From NCBI GenBank assembly GCA_047495785.1, contig JBLDXI010000024.1, positions 3,658,001-3,722,000 of the forward strand: a DNA stretch of 64,000 nucleotides. The letters run 5' to 3'. The notes beneath the pieces are model-generated. The model saw nothing but the letters and a program-made list of their open reading frames with translations. It did not search any database and was not told the DNA's origin. This document shows positions 33,773 through 43,384 of the stretch, piece after piece. The position numbers and the translations under genes are program-made. This stretch comes from Lepidodermella squamata (taxonomy: Eukaryota; Gastrotricha). Every line of letters starts with the position of its first letter. Position 1 is the stretch's first letter.

Positions 33773-34108
33773 ATGCATTCATCAAAGCTGTTCATTCTAG
33801 CCGTTGGTGCCGTGCTTCTCGTCGAGCTGGTCCTGTCAAAGCCTCTAAGAAAAGGAGACTCGAGCCACTCATCCGAGGAGAGAAATTCGACCCAGATTGC
33901 TGCAAGAGGAAGATCAGGGCCGAACAGCCAATCCGTCGCCAGAGGCGCCAGTGGCGGATCAAACCGGCCGAAACGAGCTGCCGGCGACAATGGCGCCAAG
34001 AAGCGAGGCAACAGTGGAGCAACCGTGGCGACGAATAAAAAGGGCGTCAGCGGTGCAGTTGAAGCCGTCACTACAGCTCGTCCTAGGGGCCACCATAACC
34101 ATCAATAA
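33773..34108 (+). CDS. Small secreted basic peptide precursor, copy 1 (111 aa)
   Basis: A single exon. Signal peptide at about residues 1-22 (SSKLFILAVGAVLLVELVLS). The mature part is rich in Gly, Ser, Arg and Asn. It has an N-glycosylation site (NST) and two furin-like dibasic sites (NRPKR and AKKR), so it could be processed into shorter peptides. It ends with GHHNHQ. TATAAAA lies 100 bp upstream. Three longer in-frame or overlapping frames start upstream of the TATA box and are not used. The paralogue at 36699-37034 has the same length, with changes mainly around the centre (GPNSQSVARGASG against GPDNKSAARGSSG). No named family; a neuropeptide-like or antimicrobial precursor is possible. 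Confidence 0.75.
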   Translation: MHSSKLFILAVGAVLLVELVLSKPLRKGDSSHSSEERNSTQIAARGRSGPNSQSVARGASGGSNRPKRAAGDNGAKKRGNSGATVATNKKGVSGAVEAVTTARPRGHHNHQ

Positions 34109-34740
34109 ATAATTGTTATAACTGTAATATCAATTTCTTTCAAGTCTATTATATTCTCTGCTGAAAGCAATTTTTAAATAAATCTCGAGTGAAAGAACGA
34201 TGAAATCTTTGCGTTTTGAAATTATATATATTGGCTATTAGTACCGCTATTTTCACAGTAGCAACTTCCTATACCTGAACCAGGAAGGATTTTATAAAAT
34301 CACGGCTACGCTAATATTTGACCAGGCAATAATTGAATTTTTACACTGAGCAAGTAGGAAAGTAATCTTTCACGCGATTTGCCGAGTTTTTGTATAATTC
34401 CTAATTCCAAGTGTAATAGAGGGCTAGCTCAATTTCAGAAATGCTGATAGTGTAAAATTGGAGCAACCAGTGGAGCCGTTTTACCGTTAGGTTTAGGGGA
34501 GGGTGACGATCGGCGCCGCAAACGATCAGCGGTCGCAAAGGCTGCCATTTATCACGTCCGCGAAGAGTCTGTTTTTGGCTGAAGATTCATAACTTCGCAA
34601 ATTCGCAAGCAAACGCCACTCCGTCTCACACTGTGAGTGCTATTTCCCAATCAGTTTCGAAGTAATATTCCACGCCTATAATAAAACCGCTGTTTTGCCG
34701 GTCGTCCGCGTTCTGATTGTTCGCCGTCAGTTGGTAAAAC

Positions 34741-34800
34741 ATGCTAGTGGAGAACGATAATCACAAAGTCATCACCATCACTGACAAGACCAAGTCTTAA
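34741..34800 (+). CDS. Putative 19-codon mini-gene
   Basis: ATG to TAA encodes a 19-residue hydrophilic peptide (MLVENDNHKVITITDKTKS). It is preceded by a TATA-like TATAATAAAA at about 34677 and by TTTCGAAGTAATATTCC at about 34654, which resembles spaced heat-shock half-sites. AATAAA follows at about 34822. Promoter, short frame and polyadenylation signal together look like a transcription unit. It could be a remnant of a larger stress gene, or a non-coding RNA. Confidence 0.35.
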   Translation: MLVENDNHKVITITDKTKS

Positions 34801-35001
34801 GCCGTGAGAAAATCCCAACAATAAAGAATAATGATTATAATTGCCAGTTGCCAGTAACCTATTTTATTGAAAATTATAATCACAAATGACTAAATGATAC
34901 AGTTCATTTAGGAAGCACAGGGAGCACATTCATGAGATGACAAGCACTATAGGAAATTTTAGCAATGTCCAACGTTTATGATTGCAAACTTTGCCGCCAT
35001 T

Positions 35002-35631
35002 TCAGATGCGATTGACAGTGATCGGGGTCGGAGCGGCAATGGTCTGCTGCGGCTGTTGCTGGGGTGGAGCCTCGACCTTGGGCAGCTTCGGCAGCGGCGC
35101 CTCGATGCTGAGCTGGCCGTCGTGGCTCATGCTCGACTGCAGCTCCAGCTTGGCCGGGTCGATGCTGGCGTCGTCGGGCAGGTACAGGTGGCGCAGGTAG
35201 TGGCGCTTCACGCTCGCCCGGTTCTGCTCGTCCGTGGTCTCGTGGCTCGCCTCGACCTTGATGCAGCGCTGCTTCGAGTCCAGCGTCACGTTCACCTCCT
35301 CGGGCTTGAAGTTCCGCAGGTCGAAGGTGCACTTCAGCCGCCGGTTGCCCTCCGCGTCCGTCTCGATCGGGTTCACCAGGCAGCGGTGCTCCAGCAGACT
35401 GCCCGGCCGCGTCGCCATGTTGTTGAGGGCGCTCGCCAGTTGCTGCTGCGAGGCGCGGAAATTGCGGTCCATGTTGCGGCGCAGGCGGTTCATCTCGTGG
35501 CTGAGGGCCTCGAACGAACGGTCGTAGTCGAGGAAATTCGACAGCGCCAAGTCGGCTAGGTGGTCATCACAGACCAGCGACGGCCAGTCGAAGACGGTTG
35601 GGCGAGAATAGCTCGTTAGCCAGAAGCTCAT
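35002..35631 (-). CDS. Small heat shock protein (alpha-crystallin domain), 209 aa
   Basis: A single exon. Holdase chaperone of the sHSP/HSP20 family that binds unfolding proteins. The alpha-crystallin domain spans about residues 85-175: LKCTFDLRNFKPEEVNVTLD, CIKVEASHET, RHYLRHLYLPDDASIDPAKL and SHDGQLSIEAPLPKL. The usual GxLxI motif is represented here by DGQLSIEAP. A 90-residue N-terminal arm carries HEMNRLRRNMDRNF. Codon use is strongly G/C-ending, unlike most neighbours, as expected of a highly expressed gene. An array of heat shock elements lies 150-250 bp upstream. The ATG at 35631 is chosen because the open frame upstream of it runs into the promoter. It has no introns. Confidence 0.92.
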   Translation of the reverse strand: MSFWLTSYSRPTVFDWPSLVCDDHLADLALSNFLDYDRSFEALSHEMNRLRRNMDRNFRASQQQLASALNNMATRPGSLLEHRCLVNPIETDAEGNRRLKCTFDLRNFKPEEVNVTLDSKQRCIKVEASHETTDEQNRASVKRHYLRHLYLPDDASIDPAKLELQSSMSHDGQLSIEAPLPKLPKVEAPPQQQPQQTIAAPTPITVNRI

Positions 35632-35784
35632 TTTAATTGCTCGGAAACAAAGTGATAATAAACAACAGTGAAGAAGAGATGAAACTTCAAAGAGAGAGTT
35701 GATAATCGATTTCAAATTTGCTTGTTCAGGCTTTGCAGATATACAAAAACTTGCTGAAGTTGGCGCGGGATATAAAGCGGAAAG

Positions 35785-35882
35785 GAACATTCCAGAATAA
35801 GCAGTCTAGAATATTCGGGAAAATGCAGCAATCAGAATTTTCCAGAAAATTCCACCAGCAGTCCTAGGAGAATTTTCTAGAA
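35785..35882 (-). promoter_or_regulatory. Heat shock element array of the sHSP gene
   Basis: Alternating GAA and TTC units with 2-bp spacing: GAAcaTTCcaGAA at 35785-35797; GAAtaTTC at 35809-35816; GAAttTTCcaGAAaaTTC at 35835-35852 (four units); GAAttTTCtaGAA at 35870-35882. These are textbook HSF-binding sites. They lie 154-251 bp upstream of the sHSP ATG. A TATA-like CTTTATATCC on the minus strand (around 35770-35778) lies between them and the gene. Confidence 0.85.
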
Positions 35883-36326
35883 AATAATTCTGCCTTGAGA
35901 TAAACCACAGTAACTAAACAGTAAATAGAACTTTCACTAACGAACATCGGAATATTTTGCGAATATGTGATACCTGGAAGAAATTATTACTGAATAGTAA
36001 TTATCGACTCGCTCAGTTGGTTCCTTGGTCAAAATAGCCCTCTGATCGAGATATCACCCCTTTTCATTTGATAAGCATAGCTCTAATTAATTGCCTTTTG
36101 AGGTGAAAGAGTCAAATGAAGACGGGGCTTTCAAAGAATTCACATCAATTCTGATGTATAAATACTGTAAAACTGTCGCAGTTTATCTATCCAATCACTC
36201 AATGATAATTCTGCTGCTAATAAGTTGAAATAAATTAATAAGAAACGCATCTTAGTCCTTAGTCGAAGATGAGAAGCCGAGAGTACTGCTGATATGTAGC
36301 ACATCAGAAAATGTGTGCAAGTAAAT
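35883..36326. other. Intergenic region upstream of sHSP
   Basis: AT-rich DNA between the heat shock elements and the second segmental-duplication copy. I see no gene. Confidence 0.4.
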
Positions 36327-36412
36327 TAGTCACCCATAGTCATTTGATGAGAGGAGCTTTGAACAATACGTGTGGGTTTGAAGTTTTTTCTGAAAGCTAC
36401 CAAAACAAGTCA

Positions 36413-36420
36413 TGACGTCA
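36413..36420 (+). promoter_or_regulatory. CRE-like TGACGTCA site, copy 2
   Basis: Identical to the site in copy 1, in the same context (ACAAGTCnTGACGTCAATGCGG-like). Its flanking sequence has changed more than the core. Confidence 0.45.
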
Positions 36421-36698
36421 ATGCGGCGTCGCTAGTGGTTTCTGCCCATGTAACGCCGCAGTGGTTCCTACGTTTAATCGCGAAAACAACAGCATAATAA
36501 CCCGGAAAATTACCTGCAACACGTGATGTCTGAATTGATGTGTTTTTCAGGTTTAGGTAAACAGGTTTCAGAGCCAAATCGGCCGTAAATTCGGCTATAA
36601 AATGAAGCCAAAATTTGGTCAGAAAAGCATCAGATTCAAACCTTGAACAAACATCCAACTCTTACGAAAACTTCACACTTCTAACTTCAACTTCAACC

Positions 36699-37034
36699 AT
36701 GCATTCATCAAAGCTGTTTATTGTGGCTGTTGCGGCTGTGCTTCTCGTCGAGCTAGTCCTGTCAAAGCCTCTAAGAAAAGGAGACTCGAGCCACTCATCC
36801 GAGGAGAGAAATTCGACCCAGATTGCTGCAAGAGGAAGGTCAGGGCCTGATAACAAATCCGCCGCCAGAGGAAGCAGCGGCGGATCGAACCGGCCGAAAC
36901 GAGCTGCCGGCGGCAATGGCGCCAAGAAGCGAGGCAACAGTGGAGCAACCGTGGCGACGAACAAACAGGGCGTGAGCGGTGCAGTTGAAGCCGTCACTAC
37001 AGCTCGCTCTAGGGGCCACCATAACCATCAATAA
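36699..37034 (+). CDS. Small secreted basic peptide precursor, copy 2 (111 aa)
   Basis: Paralogue of the gene at 33773 with identical length and single-exon structure. Signal peptide SSKLFIVAVAAVLLVELVLS, NST glycosylation site, and the same dibasic sites NRPKR and AKKR. The middle differs by about nine residues. TATAAAA lies 103 bp upstream. Both copies keep open frames, so both are probably functional. The function is unknown. Confidence 0.75.
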   Translation: MHSSKLFIVAVAAVLLVELVLSKPLRKGDSSHSSEERNSTQIAARGRSGPDNKSAARGSSGGSNRPKRAAGGNGAKKRGNSGATVATNKQGVSGAVEAVTTARSRGHHNHQ

Positions 37035-37110
37035 ATATCAGTTCTTTCAAATCTTGTATACTCTCTGCTGAAAGCAATTTCGTAATAAAAATCCTCGATG
37101 GGAAATAATA

Positions 37111-37949
37111 GCAAAGTCTTTGTGTTCTGCAGTTTTTTTGGCTGATATGATTTGCCCTATATTGCTGAACTCCGAAGCGCTCCAAAACACCTGACCGGCA
37201 GCTAATAGCCTTTATTCCATTTACTCCCCACCATTCCTCCAGATCTATCTAACCTGTCCTCTGTGCCAGATTTCGCAGGCGTTTGTTAGCATAGAGATAT
37301 TAGCCGTAGAATGAAATCCCAACTTTCAACAGTTCGAAGAAAGATTTATTCCTTTGTCGTCAGTCGCTAAACGTCAATTGATGCCAATTCTAGGTAATAC
37401 TAACGTATTCTTCACATAGGAAAAAGGGACGCCTTAAGAGATGTTATTACTGAATGGATATAAGTTAAAAGTACGTAAAGTATAAATTGTTCCAAGCCAG
37501 TTTCCATGCGAAGTGAGCTTATAAATTGTTGGCGGTTATTTGGATTCTTTGAGACTCTTCCAGGTTGATAAGTTTCGCAGAGAAAGGAAGCCTGCCTTTT
37601 TAAGCAGTTACCTACTCGAATTGTATTGCTGTTTTCAATTTGTCGCCAAATTTTCGATCCCGCCGAACTGTATTTGCAATCGCTCGACGCCTTGTTGGCC
37701 TTTAAATTCTTGAAACTGCGAAATTTCGTCGGGGCTATAACGCCAAAGTGACAAGACATTTTGCTTATAAGTTAGATAAAGAAGAACTGGGTGTGAAAAT
37801 ATGGCAGGTTTATTCAGCGCTACAATATTTACTCAGCAAAAGCGACGAAAAAATCAATCAGCAGATAAACAAACAAAAACATATATTGCACAAAACTGTA
37901 TCACAGTTGCACTTGAGTTGTAAGGTAGAGTATCATACTGTCAGTCAAT
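37111..37949. other. Intergenic region containing a dispersed repeat
   Basis: Holds one copy of a dispersed repeat (about 37190-37455). The rest, including the minus-strand frame at 37412-37759, has no recognisable product. Confidence 0.4.
37190..37455. repeat. Dispersed repeat, copy 1
   Basis: Similar over about 270 bp (by eye, with gaps) to 60105-60395. Shared landmarks in order are GGCAGCTAA, CCATTCC, CCTCTGTnnCAG, TTTCGC, TTAGCCGnnGAATGAAA, GATTTATTC, GTCGCnAAAC, GGTAATnCTAAC and GAGATGTTA. No open frame is shared. Probably an old non-autonomous element. Confidence 0.65.
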
Positions 37950-38744
37950 TCACATCGAGGCAACAATAGCTCCAAACTGGGTGTTGAACCCCACAGCCAA
38001 AACTAACATTCGGCCGCTTCCGGATACGACTTTCGAAGCAGCTAGAATCGTGCGATCCGTTTCGAGGTTTTTCGATATTGGCGTTTCATCACCGGTTAAA
38101 CCGCCCCGGTGAACGGCAAGATCGTCCGTTCCTTCGATGAGAATACCATCAGCTAACAGTTCCTCACCAGCTTCGATGAGTTGAATATCACCGACTACAA
38201 TCTCACACACTGGAATGCGAGTTATTTCACCGCCGCGAACCACATTGTACATCGTTGTCGTCTCAAATTCAATTTGGCGCTCGACAGCTAGTTTTCGGGA
38301 TACCCAGCCGTAGTAGCTTTCAATCATGTTCTCTTTAAATCCTGAAGAAATCAATCAGTTTGACTACAAATTGAGCAAATTTATAAATTCTTTACTTTCT
38401 TCCAAGAACGGGATTTGGATTTTGAATAAAGGATAGGTGAAAATTGTTCCGGCAATAGTTACGCCAGCCTCAAATGCAAACATTCTGGCCAATGTTTTCA
38501 AATCTGGCACGTCACAGTCTCGATATACGTTGCGACCGAAGAGCTCCTGGCGTGACTTGATGTCTTGCTCGTCGCCGGAAATGCCGTACGTCAGAGATGT
38601 GTCGAGTTTTTCGGCCAGTGCTGCTATCCCGCCGAATACAGTTTCCAGCATGACTATGCCTTCATCGCCGGGCGACGACATGAGGTCATTTATTGCGTCG
38701 ATATCAATGTTACATGAATTATCATTTGAAGAACTTAGTTCCAT
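37950..38744 (-). pseudogene. N-terminal fragment of a plasma-membrane calcium-ATPase-like P-type ATPase (246 aa)
   Basis: Two exons, 38396-38744 and 37950-38341 (phase 1), give a continuous 246-residue frame. The first exon has the PMCA-like N-terminal region with FGGIAALAEKLDTSLTYGIS and SRQELFGRN. The second has the actuator region VCEIVVGDIQLIEAGEELLA and DGILIEGTDDLAV. The dephosphorylation motif TGES reads TGDE here. The frame stops just after FNTQFGAIVASM, so the phosphorylation (DKTGT), nucleotide-binding and transport segments are absent. It cannot be an ion pump as it stands. It is either a degraded duplicate or a truncated gene kept for another purpose; the intact frame and working splice sites leave the second option open. 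Confidence 0.7.
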
Positions 38745-38947
38745 GGCTTTACAATCGCTTAAAACGCCTAAAGTAACAATTCAAAAATCGACAATCTTTC
38801 ATGAAAATGATGCAATTTGTAATTTGTCCAAGAAACGTAAATATATATTCTATCGGTAAAACATAAAATGAAAGGTGGAATTTCGATGATCAGAGAGCTT
38901 GAAAAACAAATGAAACGCCTCGAGCCTCAAGGGCTTGAATCGATAGC

Positions 38948-39021
38948 TTCTAGTCCAGGGCTTCTCAAACAGGGGGTGGCGGCCCCCGAAGAGTTAGGTG
39001 TTGAGAAGCCTAGTTCTAGTC
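38948..39021. mobile_element. 58-bp hAT-type MITE with perfect 8-bp target duplication
   Basis: The element at 38956-39013 begins CAGGGCTTCTCAAAC and ends GTTGAGAAGCCTAG, giving imperfect terminal inverted repeats of about 14 bp of the hAT type (CAGNGNTTCTCAA). It is flanked by identical TTCTAGTC copies at 38948-38955 and 39014-39021. An 8-bp duplication is the hallmark of hAT transposition. The interior is a GGGGG...CCCCC palindrome. Confidence 0.8.
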
Positions 39022-39558
39022 ATCAAGGCTCGGCTTATAATGAAAACTATTTGAATATTTAATTTACAGCGCGCAACACGAAACCATCATTTCAAAGCCA
39101 GCGTTCAAGAATACTCAAATGAGATGGGCGTTGACGAGTAAGAAACCATAGGGTCCTTGGCATAACTGGCGCCTAAAAACCAATTGCTGGCCAAAACCTT
39201 TCAAACGGTTCAATCCCGCTGTACAGAAACATCAATTCAGTATAAACACATAACACTGAAATAAGGTATAAGGACTCCGACTATTCGCTATGTAATAGTA
39301 TTCATTTTTATACGGTACACGAAGTTACAATCTGTCAGTTACAGCTCAGCAACTGTCCTCTAGTGACCGGTAAATCTAATCTATCTCTCTTATGTATTTC
39401 GCAGCTAACTACCAATAAGAAACAATGACAGAACTAGATAACCACCAGATTCCGATCACTTTTTGGAGGAATAGAGATGGAGTGAGCACTGCTCTTTATC
39501 AGCGCGCACTATCGTTGTCACTATTCCTCCAAGGATCACTTTCCAGCGCTGCTGACTT
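39022..39558. other. Intergenic region left of the MULE
   Basis: No supported gene. The CTCCAAGGATCACTTTCC-type sequence near the right end belongs to the host flank of the transposon. The left target-site copy GCTGACTT is at 39551-39558. Confidence 0.4.
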
Positions 39559-39731
39559 GCCGTTTGATTATTCTGGAGGAGAAGTTAGCATGGAAAGCAG
39601 TGCGCCCAGAAAGCAGCTGCTTTCCATGCAGTAAGCCGTAATGAGCGTATGCGTGGAAAACACTGCTTTCCAGGCAATTTGCCTGCTACGCACTAGCACT
39701 GCGCTCTAGGCACTGCTTTCCAAGCAAATTT
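39559..39731 (+). repeat. Left terminal inverted repeat of the MULE
   Basis: Matches the reverse complement of 47144-47316. It contains an internal palindrome GAAAGCAGCTGCTTTC and repeated GCTTTCCA / TGGAAAGC words that recur about every 20-30 bp, possibly subterminal transposase-binding sites. Confidence 0.9.
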
Positions 39732-40211
39732 CTCTCGGAGTGCTTAGAATGCATTCTTGGCTCATTTCGCGTAGTTTTGCAGTTTGAGAATTACTGTTTC
39801 TGATGTTTGGGACACTTTTCAGTTATTTGTCTAATTTTCGTACTCACACGCTTTACTCTGGGCGATAGTATTTTTGAATTATGCTATTAAATTATTATTC
39901 GAGTACATAATAGTTTGATAAGGGTGTCACGTGTGTATCCGGTACAAGGGCGGGTCGCGTGGCGATTCCTTTCGCATCAGCTGTGCAGCATACTTGTGTG
40001 GCGCGACAGTCTTGTGGTGCGGAAGCCATACCATAAAACACAGTTATAAACCAAAGTATACCTGGAACTACGCTGTCTTGTATTCCCTGTATGAGAACTG
40101 TTTGCCAAGTTTGAACCGCAACTCTGTACATTGTAAACGTTTATTCTCTTTTAATCCATAGGCTTTCAGTTATTCGCTTTTGTAAGCTTATTATTGAGTT
40201 GTTTTCTATCA

Positions 40212-43200
40212 ATGAGTCTCTTCGACGAGATTCGTCGTATGAACAAGAAAGTCATAAAAAAGGATGACATTATCCTCGCTATGCCGCCAGTTTTTCATGG
40301 CGATTTGCTTCTGTTTGCTGCGGACTATTTGAAAAAATTGGAGAAGGTATGCATTGGTACATTTTACTTCCAGTCATATCTGTTTGCTATCTTATCTTAT
40401 AGGAGGAAAAACAGATTTATCCCCACCCTAAGGACCACCTGTATTTCGACGAAGGAGAGGGGGGTGCTTTGAGAGCCGTTTCTTTCCAGTTGGTTGTTGA
40501 TTTTGCGGTTAATTTAATTGCAAACATTTTTGTTCATCCCTAGCTGTGCTGCGGGTTTCTCCGATGAGGCGACGATTAACCCCCGAACCCAGCTAGGTTG
40601 CAAAGCCTTCAAGCGCTTCGTCTTGGTGAAGACAGCGCAGGAGTATTTTGTGGCTATTCGTTCCGGGCCTCAGCCTCACAATCATGGCGACAACCTGAAT
40701 AACCAGGAAAGTGTGATTCGTCACCTGCGCCACGATCAGGAAACTCTCAGGGCAGTAGAAGATCTGGTATCTACGAAGCTCTCAGCCACTGAGATTTCGA
40801 AGAGATCCTGTGAAGCTGCTGTCCTGGAGAAGAACTCCATTGCCGATCGTCGCAAATGCCTTGATCAACTCGACGTATACTCGTTCAGAAGACGAATTAT
40901 GTCGTTGAAAGGTGCGCGGTAAGTGATTTTTATTTACCATGGTATCAATCAGGGACTACTTGTATGTTACAATTGATAATAGCCTGGACAAAGTTGAATT
41001 CCACAGTGTGGAAAAGCTGGTGGAAGCCGACAGAGGGAAGCAGGTTCAAGAAGTCATTCATTACACTCCCGGCGATTCTCCGTCCGGTTTTGTCTTGGCA
41101 ATGATGACGCCTCTCCAGCAAGCTCTCGTTGCCAACAATGAGATTTACGAAACTGGATTTCTGGACGCGACTTTCAAGGGCGTAACAAAGCATAATTACG
41201 CTCTCTATGCCATCGCCGCCGTTCAGAAAGGAGTCGAAAAATCTTTGCCGCTTGCGTTTGCCATCTTGGAACATGACGATGAGGCCAGCTTACGCCTATT
41301 TCTCACAGCGCTTCGCGACAAATGCATCAGTCTTAATCCTGCGTTCAAGTTTAGGCATGCCTTATCTCACTATCTTTTCAGTCAAGAATTACTGGGGTAT
41401 TTTTCAGGACGATTGTCATCGATAAAGACCAGAAGGAGATCTCGCTAATCAAAGAAATTTTTGATTGTTGCGTTGTCCTGTGCTACTTCCATCTGCTTCA
41501 GGTAATTGCTCGAATACTTAAATAGGATTTTTACAATGTGGCTGTATTATAGGCTGTAATTAGATGGCTTCATGGCGAAAAATCTGGTTGTTCCGGTCGC
41601 TCTGAGAAGGCCAAGGCGGAGCGTTGCGCTGTAATAGACCTGATAGAGACCATTCGAGCGTCTGGCAACTACGAAGAAGTGCAGGAAAAGTGGCGAGAAG
41701 GCAGCCCGAATCTGTCGCCAAAAGTCCGCACGTATCTTTGGGAATTTTGGGTTCAGGAGAAATATGCTGTGTTGTGGTGTCGCTATGCGCTCAAAAATTA
41801 CCATCTTGACCAGGCTACCAATAACATTATTGAGGTGTAATTACTGATTTCGACTAAAACGACTTTATTATGTTTTCTTTTTTTTATTACGGTAGAACTT
41901 CTGGTTTTGCCTGAAATACACTTTCTTGAAGGTTTGTCAAGCTAGCTATACATCATTTTATTCATTTCTGTTATCTTGTATTATTTCAGGGTTCTTATAA
42001 CCGCCGGATAGACGATTTGGTATTTTTGCTTTCTAACGAGGTCATGTCATATTACGCGCATCTAATGAACCTCGATGCCCACGGTCGAAAAATCTTGAAG
42101 CTGAAGCATAAGCCGGAGCAGTTGGCTACGAAGCAAGCTGACAACGACCGTTTCTGCTCTACGGTCGTCTGGGGCGATGACCTCGTTACCGTACCGTCGT
42201 TCACGCCCAACGAATTCGACATCAAGTACGAGGTGAACCCGGCAGAGCAACGGTGTTCATGTGTCTACAGTATTCACGGAAATATATGCAAGCATTTGCA
42301 TTTCGTGCGCAAGTTGAATCCGGATAAGGTAAGACTTGGTTATTTTCTTCTATAAAATAATGTTAATTTTGCGTGCGGTTCATTCAGATATCCGTTTACC
42401 GTGATCGTCTTACGAAGTCAATTGTCGACGAAGGCCTCTGCGACAAGTTGGGCGATGAGCTACGAGTGATGAGCCCAATTAGCCATCACGTCAGCCTGGT
42501 CGACCTGAAGACGATGAGATGCGACTGCATGGCGTCGAGTTATGCGCCGGATAAGGAACTTTGTTGTTGTGTTATGGCCGCTCGCCAGCTATTCCCAGGT
42601 ATATTATTAAACAGTTATTCGATTTGCTGTTTTGTCATTTCATATGATTCAATTTTCAGTTGAAGCTGAGGCTGCTGACCAACTGCTAGTTCAAGCTCGT
42701 TCCACTGCGCCTAGTGTGAAAGATGCGGTTGCGGCATTTTCAAGCAACAAGGTTGCTCCGGCAACCAAAATGCCTGCAACGACACGTAACGCTCATTTCT
42801 CAAAAACCGGAATAAAGCGCTCTGCTCCTATCGACCCGAACGAGCCAAGCTCAAGCGGCGATCATCTTGCTGATCACTGCACGAGTGCTGACCCCCTTGC
42901 TGATCATAGAGTGAAGAAATTCAGAAGCTCTAAAAGAGGAAGACAAACTCACAACGTGATGGCGAATTTCAGACGCCAAAACTGTCCCTCTGATGTGCCG
43001 GCTGATGTTGCCGCGCGACTTGCGTCAACGTCAAATGCACAGGAACCGGTATGTACTCCCGCCTCGCGCCTCGTTGGCCTGAGTCTACCCGGTCTGCGCT
43101 TTCCTCGCCCGCCGCTCGCTGGAACCGGTCTGCGTATTCCTGGCCCGCCGCTCGCTGGAACCGGTCTGCGTATTCCTGGCCCGCTGCTCGCTGGAACCGG

Positions 43201-43384
43201 TCTGCGTATTCCTGGCCCGCTGCTCGCTGGAACCGGTTTGCGTATTCCACGCCCGCCGCTCCCTGGAACCGGTTTGCGTATTCCACGCCCGCCGCTCCCT
43301 GGTGCTGGAATAGCGGTTGTTAGCCCTTCCGGTGTGGTGATTTTGCGCCCTCCGGGCGCGGCTAATCCAGACAATATCAACTAA
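40212..43384 (+). CDS. MULE transposase with SWIM zinc fingers (882 aa)
   Basis: Nine exons: 40212-40346, 40403-40488, 40544-40918, 40953-41354, 41408-41501, 41553-41834, 41990-42328, 42388-42598 and 42660-43384; the sum is an exact frame. The N-terminal part carries HNHGDNL and many charged residues typical of a FLYWCH/WRKY-like region. The DDE core has FLDATFKGVTKHNYALYAI (first D), TIVIDKDQKEISLI (second D), LCYFHLLQAVIRWL (the C/H region) and ATNNIIEGSYNRRIDD (probable E). Two SWIM-like fingers follow: CSCVYSIHGNICKHLHF and CDCMASSYAPDKELCCCVM. The C-terminus has about six 12-residue repeats (PPLAGTGLRIPG), encoded by 36-bp tandem repeats at about 43105-43310. Intron 4 uses a GC donor (AG/GCATGC). 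No frame damage is seen, so the enzyme could be active. Confidence 0.9.
43105..43310 (+). repeat. 36-bp tandem repeat encoding PPLAGTGLRIPG units
   Basis: About six near-identical 36-bp units containing CTGGAACCGGTCTGCGTATT lie in the last transposase exon. The frames on all strands here are open because the unit length is a multiple of three. Confidence 0.85.

Larger units (their letters stand above)
33360..34190 (+). repeat. Segmental duplication, copy 1
   Basis: This block, which includes upstream region, gene and 3' flank, is repeated at about 36327-37110. Both copies share TGACGTCA, CACGTG, TATAAAA, the 5' UTR, a near-identical coding region and a similar 3' flank. The copies are direct repeats about 2.9 kb apart, with the sHSP gene between them. 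Confidence 0.85.
36327..37110 (+). repeat. Segmental duplication, copy 2
   Basis: Direct repeat of 33360-34190. It begins at TTAGTCACCC and runs through the upstream sites TGACGTCA (36413-36420), CACGTG (36520-36525) and TATAAAA (36596-36602), the coding region and the 3' flank. A few indels in the upstream part distinguish the copies. Confidence 0.85.

Noticed and set aside
34976-35559. Long plus-strand frames opposite the sHSP
   Set aside because: Mirror frames produced by strong third-position G/C bias; the alpha-crystallin domain is on the minus strand.
38868-39062. 64-residue plus frame over the hAT MITE
   Set aside because: It is interrupted in logic by a transposon insertion with target duplication and has no family similarity.
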